From Steinernema hermaphroditum (taxonomy: Eukaryota > Nematoda > Chromadorea > Rhabditida > Steinernematidae): a DNA stretch of 64,000 nucleotides. Of this stretch, positions 59,576 through 64,000 are shown in pieces. The stretch lies in NCBI GenBank assembly GCA_030435675.1, contig CM059624.1, positions 10,750,769 through 10,814,768 on the forward strand, in the 5' to 3' direction. Every line of letters starts with the position of its first letter. Within the stretch, counting starts at the first letter, position 1. A program made the position numbers and the translations under genes. The notes beneath the pieces were generated by a model. That model saw only the letters and a list, made by a program, of their open reading frames with translations, did not search any database and was not told the origin of the DNA.

Positions 59576-59995
59576 ATGTCCTCCCTCCGGCTCCTCGCCC
59601 TCCTCTCCGCCTTCGTCGTCGCCTCGGCGCGCGCCGACGGTTTCTGGCCTCACGGAGGTGCTTACGGTGCCGCTCCCTTCCACGGATACGGCTACGGCCA
59701 TGGGTACGGTAGCCAGGATGGCCACGGAGCCGAGAAGGGATTCGGCGACAAGTTTGCCCAGGGAGAGAAGTCCGACTGGTCGGAGGCGAACTACGGAGGC
59801 CACGAGAAGCACGCTAGTGGTGACGCCTACGGAAAGCAGCGCGCCGATGGGTACGGTAGCGCCCACAGACAAGACGCCGGATACGGATACGGTGTTCCTC
59901 ATGTCCCTCATGGTCACGAATACGGTGCTCCCCACGGTCATGAGTATGGCACCCCTGAAGGACACGGATACGGACCCAACAACAAGTGGTGGTGA
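59576..59995 (+). CDS. Secreted Gly/Tyr/His-rich protein
   Basis: Intronless, 139 aa. Signal peptide (LRLLALLSAFVVASARA) followed by a low-complexity mature protein of GYG, HGHEYG and GYGHGYG units, with a more charged middle (KFAQGEKSDWSEANYGG), ending NNKWW. Such Gly/Tyr-rich peptides in nematodes are either cuticle or epidermal structural proteins or antimicrobial peptides of the NLP/CNC kind; His-rich repeats could bind metal. A TATA-like box lies upstream and an AATAAA 42 bp after the stop. High GC in the third codon position suggests strong expression. Confidence 0.8.
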   Translation: MSSLRLLALLSAFVVASARADGFWPHGGAYGAAPFHGYGYGHGYGSQDGHGAEKGFGDKFAQGEKSDWSEANYGGHEKHASGDAYGKQRADGYGSAHRQDAGYGYGVPHVPHGHEYGAPHGHEYGTPEGHGYGPNNKWW

Positions 59996-60036
59996 ATGTA
60001 GATTCTATGGTGCTATTTATACTCATCGAGAGTTTC

Positions 60037-60042
60037 AATAAA
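60037..60042 (+). promoter_or_regulatory. Polyadenylation signal
   Basis: AATAAA downstream of the Gly/Tyr/His-rich gene. Confidence 0.75.
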
Positions 60043-60098
60043 ATCTTTTTTTGTACCTTAAAATTGAATTTGAATTGTCCTTTAAAATTGATCATTCA

Positions 60099-60281
60099 TT
60101 AATTGTGATTTATCAGAATGTTCGTTATACAGATGACGCGACTTTGGTGAGCAGAAATATGAGCCTCTAGAACTCCATATACAATTGACGACATTGGTTG
60201 CGTCTTGTCCGTGATCTTGTAGTCGGCATTTTTTCCGTGGGCACTACCGTGCTCCTCAGCATATTGCTCATACGCGAACAT
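60099..60281 (-). pseudogene. Possible inverted fragment of the Gly/Tyr/His-rich gene
   Basis: A 60-codon minus-strand frame contains EEHGSAHGKNADYKI, whose DNA (CACGGTAGTGCCCACGGA) resembles TACGGTAGCGCCCACAGA in the adjacent gene (GYGSAHRQDAGY). It has no signal peptide and ends in an AT-rich, random-looking tail. It may be a broken inverted duplicate or a separate small gene. Confidence 0.35.
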
Positions 60282-60538
60282 ACTCTCTTATTGACATTCG
60301 AACTTGCGCGGATTCCTCTGGCAACGTGACTTCCTGTTCCTTAACCGATTCCGCACTCATCATCACGTGAATTCAGTGACCTTCACTGTTTAAAGGTAAC
60401 TTTCCTTTTTCTCCTCCAATTCCTTTAAAAACATGAAGGCGTTACCTTCATGCACTCTATGGGAAAAGTTTCAAACTTCCGAACCGTTGTATACTAGACT
60501 GCTTGAAGGTATAGTGGCTGACTTCCTTGCGTTGCTCC

Positions 60539-61724
60539 ATGGTGATAATAGAAATTATCTTTGCCATCTTTTCCGGCATTAGCCAGCTGGCTCAAATCGT
60601 TCTTGTGATTGTCATCTTAAGACATAAGGAGCTTCGCAGTGGTTCGTTCTACATTCTTAATGTAGCTTTGGCCTGCACGGATATAGGAACGGTAAGAGTC
60701 TGAAACGCAGCAGCACCTCTTCAGAGATCTCTTTAGATTCTGAGTCATTACCTGTTCCAAAGATTTCCTCAGATGGGTATTCTCATTGATGAGTTCTACC
60801 TTCATTCCGGAAGTCACAGTGTCTACGCAGAAATCTGCACCAATGGATTCAGCTTCTTCAAAGCTCTTCAGAAATACTTCCTCGTTGCTATCGGTGTGAA
60901 TAGATTCATGGCTATTGTGCTGCCACACATTTATGAGGTAGTCATCGAAGGTCAACAGAACTGAACTTTCCGTTTCAGTGGTGGACACCCAGAAACACAG
61001 TGACTGTAATATTCGCAGTGGCGCTGATTTCAGCACTTCCCCATGCCGTAATCGCTTTCATTACACGTTCTTACTACATGCCGAACGGAAATGTAAGTGA
61101 CGAGAAGACGTAAACTCATCACATACAGATGTCAGGGTGGTCTTCAGTGTCTAATGGACAGCACGGAGGTCTTCGCCATCCACATGGACTACATGATCTA
61201 TCAGCCTGCTTTCGCTGCTGTAGTGCTCTTGACTATGAATGCGGCCATCTTTGTAGTTCTCATCAACAACAGAAAGAAGATCAAAGGTGCGCAGGTGTAA
61301 CATTACGGACACGTGTTCAATATTTGCAGCTTCCCAACAAGATAACCTGAAACGACACCTTGTCGAGATCAAGCTTGTACTCGTTGTCGCCGTTCACGTT
61401 GTTCTTCTTCTTGCTGACTGCGTTGTTGGCATTTATACGTTCCTGAAGATGCGACCTGTAAGGACTTCTTTTTCTTAAAATCTTGCATCGTCTTTAGGAA
61501 ATGATGATGTTCATCTTCATAATCCAGGACGTTCTGTGTGGATGCAACCCGTACCTGTTGCTGCTGTTTTCATCGGACATTCGTAGAAGAGTTTTCGGGT
61601 TTATGAAAGCTTTCAAGGTATGACATCGCAGACGTCCAACCTGCAAAAGCTCCTTTAGACTCATGACACTATGATGGTGGCAACTGTTTCGACGATACAG
61701 ACGAAACCCAGTCACTCAAGATAA
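60539..61724 (+). CDS. Seven-transmembrane receptor, Srg/Srv-like class
   Basis: Seven exons: 60539-60691, 60737-60937, 60979-61092, 61136-61286, 61330-61457, 61498-61617, 61659-61724, giving 310 aa. It differs from the array family in every motif. The TM2 region reads SFYILNVALACTDIG. The end of TM3 is VNRFMAIVLP (R107 standing in for the DRY Arg), followed by a Trp-rich start of TM4 (WWTPRN). TM7 has CGCNPYLLLLFSSDIRRR, an NPxxY-like motif. This is the layout of the nematode Srg superfamily (Srg, Srv, Srx, Srt and others), with Srv the closest in feel. The short tail is Ser/Thr-rich. It is presumably a sensory or peptide receptor on the plasma membrane. No paralogue lies next to it in the window. 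Confidence 0.82.
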
Positions 61725-62810
61725 GAAAAAGGGAGAAAGGATTCTCCAAACCTTTGTTTATTTCATAAATCTGAATCCATCTCGTGTTCATCTCGTGCTA
61801 AATCCAGAGAACGACCTAGCACAAATGTTTGTGATGAGGATAGGTTTGCGTGAGGCTTACATGGGAGCGTTTCCAAGTGTGACACACCGATTGAACTGAT
61901 ATTTTTTGCACTTGTCACACGTTCCCTTGCTGGCCTTAAAGTGTAGACAAGAGTCACTATTCTATTGTATAGCTCGAAATTCTTGGTATCTGAGGCGCTT
62001 TTTTGTCAAGGCTTTGATCATGCGTAGCTGGCAATGGAGACAATGGGACACATCTAGTAGCTGCCATTGAAAAAAGGTTGAAGTGATCCTTTTAGTTGTA
62101 TGGGTGTCAAATTCCGCGCAAATTCCAGCAAACCTCGGAATTGCAGCAAGATTTCAGCGTCTTGAGGTGGCGCGAATGTTTATTCAAGATGTTTTAACTA
62201 CGGCTCTGTGGTGGTCTAGGCCCTACGGATGCCGGGCGATCATTGTGCCAACAACGATGGCCGCTCACTCAACTCATTCTTAAGAGAACGAACGACCGAT
62301 CGCTAACGTAAATGTCTAGCCTAAGCCATAAAGTCATTGAAAACGTTCCCAGTAACTTTGATAGTTGTCCACACATGTGTAGGAAGAACGTGCGATATTG
62401 GCGATATACTTTACGTCCATTTAATGAATAATACGAATTCTGACGGAATTGTTGCACCTACGTAATTGCTTTTCCGTTCATTTCTAGGGTTTAGTGCTAC
62501 CACCTTTCCAGGTTCCCCCCCCCCTCGTAAGGTAGAAATGAGTTCGCGGAGACGCTGTGTGGGCTTAGTGTTTGTGAGTGTCACCCACATGCTACGTGTA
62601 CCCATGCTTTGTTACAATACTTAACCAATCGGAAACGTTGGAGTTAACAGAATATGGTGACCCGAAAAGGCCATCTTTTTGAGATTAGCTCATGTTCTTA
62701 TATATGACGAACACAGCGATAGGTGCGTTCGATAGGTGATCCTCTAAGAGAGCGAAATGGAAATCTACCGGTACTCCATTGTTAAACGAAACACGAAGGA
62801 AACGAATAGA
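61725..62810. other. Intergenic region
   Basis: No supported gene. It contains an R1 fragment near 62200 and a poly-C run near 62510. Confidence 0.5.
62195..62285 (-). repeat. Dispersed repeat family R1, fragment g
   Basis: The reverse complement reads GTGAGCGGCCATCGTTGTTG, then GCACAATGATCGCCCGGC and GAGCCGTAGTTAAAAC, in the same order as copy a at 33522. Confidence 0.65.
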
Positions 62811-64000
62811 TCAAATCATATCAAGAAGATTCTCGGGAACATCTAGCATTTTGGAGCACTTCTCCTTGATTGCCTGGTTGGTGAAGTTCCTATCGAGATA
62901 CGCGTAGAACTCCCTCCTTCTGGCTACGGTGGCGTCGTCCGTTTTGAGAGGTTCGTGTTGCGCTTCGAATCCACTCTTCGTCGTGAAGACATGGGAGATG
63001 ACGTAGAATTCGTAGTCCCTTCTGCAGAGCTCTTCTCCCTGAATCTAAACTTCGTCTCTGTAGCCAAGTGTGCTCACAAAGATGTTCTGCTGATTGAGTC
63101 CTTCGTAGAGGAGGGGATCGGAGGCGCGGACAATCAATTGTGGCTCCCAGTCGGGCCCTCTGAACCGAATCGTCACCTTTCTGTGCCTCGTCTCACCTGT
63201 ACTCAATTCGTTTCAGCTCCACATTTCCGTTATTTTTGTTCGTCGAGTAAGTCACCCATTGCTTCAAATCGGGGACGAAGTGATCCCGGAAATTAGTCAT
63301 CTGGTGGTACATTATGGCTCTGGAGAGTTGAACGAAAAGATAGAGAAAAGGGAACGAAAAGGGAAACTACTTGTCGTTCTGGCGAAGCTTGTCGAGCTGC
63401 TCCACAGTCCTCGGAGTTTCCTCCTGTGGATCGTGTTCAAACTGCCTGACCACGAGCAGCTTGTTCTGGTTGCTTTCTTGTGTCAGAAATTCGACTTTCT
63501 GCCCGATGAAAGCGGCAGCATTGGCCGAGATGAGATTCTCAATTTCCACGGGGAAGTGCAGGAGGCTTCCAGAGGCTCCGATGCGCGCCACATTCTTCAG
63601 AGTGTTCGTCGGAAATTCCACTGTAACGCTTATCTTGCGCCCATACTCCAGGGCTGAAATAAGAGTGGACCATTCAATCGAAAGATTAGGGACCATTGGA
63701 TGAATCGAAGCGACATTAGAGAGCCATGTTTAAAAGCCTTATGGTCTTAAGTTAGATTTTGATTCCCGAATTTGCATACCCTCTATGCACCGTCGACTCA
63801 CCTTTCTGAAAAGTGAACGGTTTACAGTCCTCGTGATCGAAATTTTGTTTATCTGGCTGAAGAGCGGTTTGCTTGAAGACCTCCTCGCAGGATGTATTCG
63901 CCTTCTGTGGCCATACCAAGTGAATGGAAACAAGCTTCTTGATATCAGGCATGCAGTTGTGGATCCAGGAGAGGAGTCCGGGAGTTTGATTCGACTGGGA
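62811..64000 (-). CDS. GT49-like (LARGE/B4GAT1-type) glycosyltransferase, 5' end outside window
   Basis: Five exons in transcript order: 64000-63802 (open at the window edge), 63653-63371, 63319-63197, 63159-63078, 63038-62811, giving about 304 residues and ending in TGA. Introns 3 and 4 are 37-39 nt; ignoring them produces an apparent frameshift and a stop, which splicing removes. Family features: KKLVSIHLVWP with a following Cys, then FPTNTLKNVARIG matching the YPxNxxRNVAR signature, and WEPQLIVRASDP matching the WEP(F)xxxxxxP segment. The end reads CRRDYEFYVISHVFTTKSGF, matching C..GYxFxVLxxxFxVHxG. The place of the metal-binding DxD/DIE reads PVEIEN, so an acidic pair survives but the Asp does not. 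GT49 enzymes act in the Golgi as type II membrane proteins; the anchor would be upstream of the window. Confidence 0.62.

Noticed and set aside
62811..63197. Apparent frameshift and in-frame TAG in the glycosyltransferase gene, suggesting a pseudogene
   Set aside because: Both disappear if 37-nt (63196-63160) and 39-nt (63077-63039) introns with GTGAG donors and TTCAG acceptors are spliced.
1..64000. Search for CRISPR arrays, operons with ribosome-binding sites and riboswitches
   Set aside because: The sequence is eukaryotic with spliceosomal introns; no spacer-repeat array or bacterial signals were seen.

Overview
The window looks like nuclear DNA of a nematode, most likely a rhabditid. Introns are mostly 40-50 nt with GTAAG-type donors and TTNCAG acceptors. 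Genes are compact and face both ways, serpentine receptors are clustered, and single-copy genes with nematode-style architecture (a one-CAP-Gly CLIP-170, a co-Smad) lie nearby. Short introns and moderate GC would fit Steinernema or a relative, but the genus is a guess. All exon models were built by hand from reading frame, splice signals and paralogue comparison; transcript evidence was not available.

Left part (1-13 kb): three members of one seven-transmembrane receptor family (1260-2740 +, 8255-9496 -, 11195-12511 -). Between them are a RING-CH membrane ubiquitin ligase (2769-3239 -), two small secreted-end single-pass membrane proteins (3684-4219 +, 10678-11082 +) and a leucine-rich-repeat protein with an N-terminal BC-box (4375-6266 -) that contains a GC-AG intron. 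From 13.4 to 16.3 kb lies a decayed non-LTR retrotransposon, a pair of related ORF tails and a tRNA-Gly-like pseudogene carrying a genomic CCA.

Middle (17-34 kb): a fourth receptor (17519-19808 -), two unassigned genes (21907-22315 -, 23044-23888 -), the CLIP-170 gene (24233-28621 -) whose coiled coil holds five near-identical 327-bp repeats, an unassigned coiled-coil gene (30669-31481 +), and a repeat-rich interval with a 700-bp foldback.

Right part (35-51 kb): six more receptors (35027-36297 +, 36708-37879 +, 38975-40256 -, 40434-42463 -, 46422-47604 -, 49589-50759 -), with a degenerate and an intact RING-CH gene between them, and copies of one dispersed repeat family. From 53 to 64 kb: a divergent co-Smad (53283-56436 -), a Gly/Tyr/His-rich secreted protein (59576-59995 +), a receptor of a different class (60539-61724 +) and the C-terminal part of a GT49-like glycosyltransferase (62811-64000 -).

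Working together: the ten receptors share exon phases and hallmark residues and split into two subfamilies, so this is a tandemly expanding, probably chemosensory, array. RING-CH ligases of this type usually act on membrane proteins, so their repeated presence inside the array is the most suggestive association here; a functional link is only inference. The CLIP, co-Smad, LRR and glycosyltransferase genes look like ordinary housekeeping or signalling neighbours.
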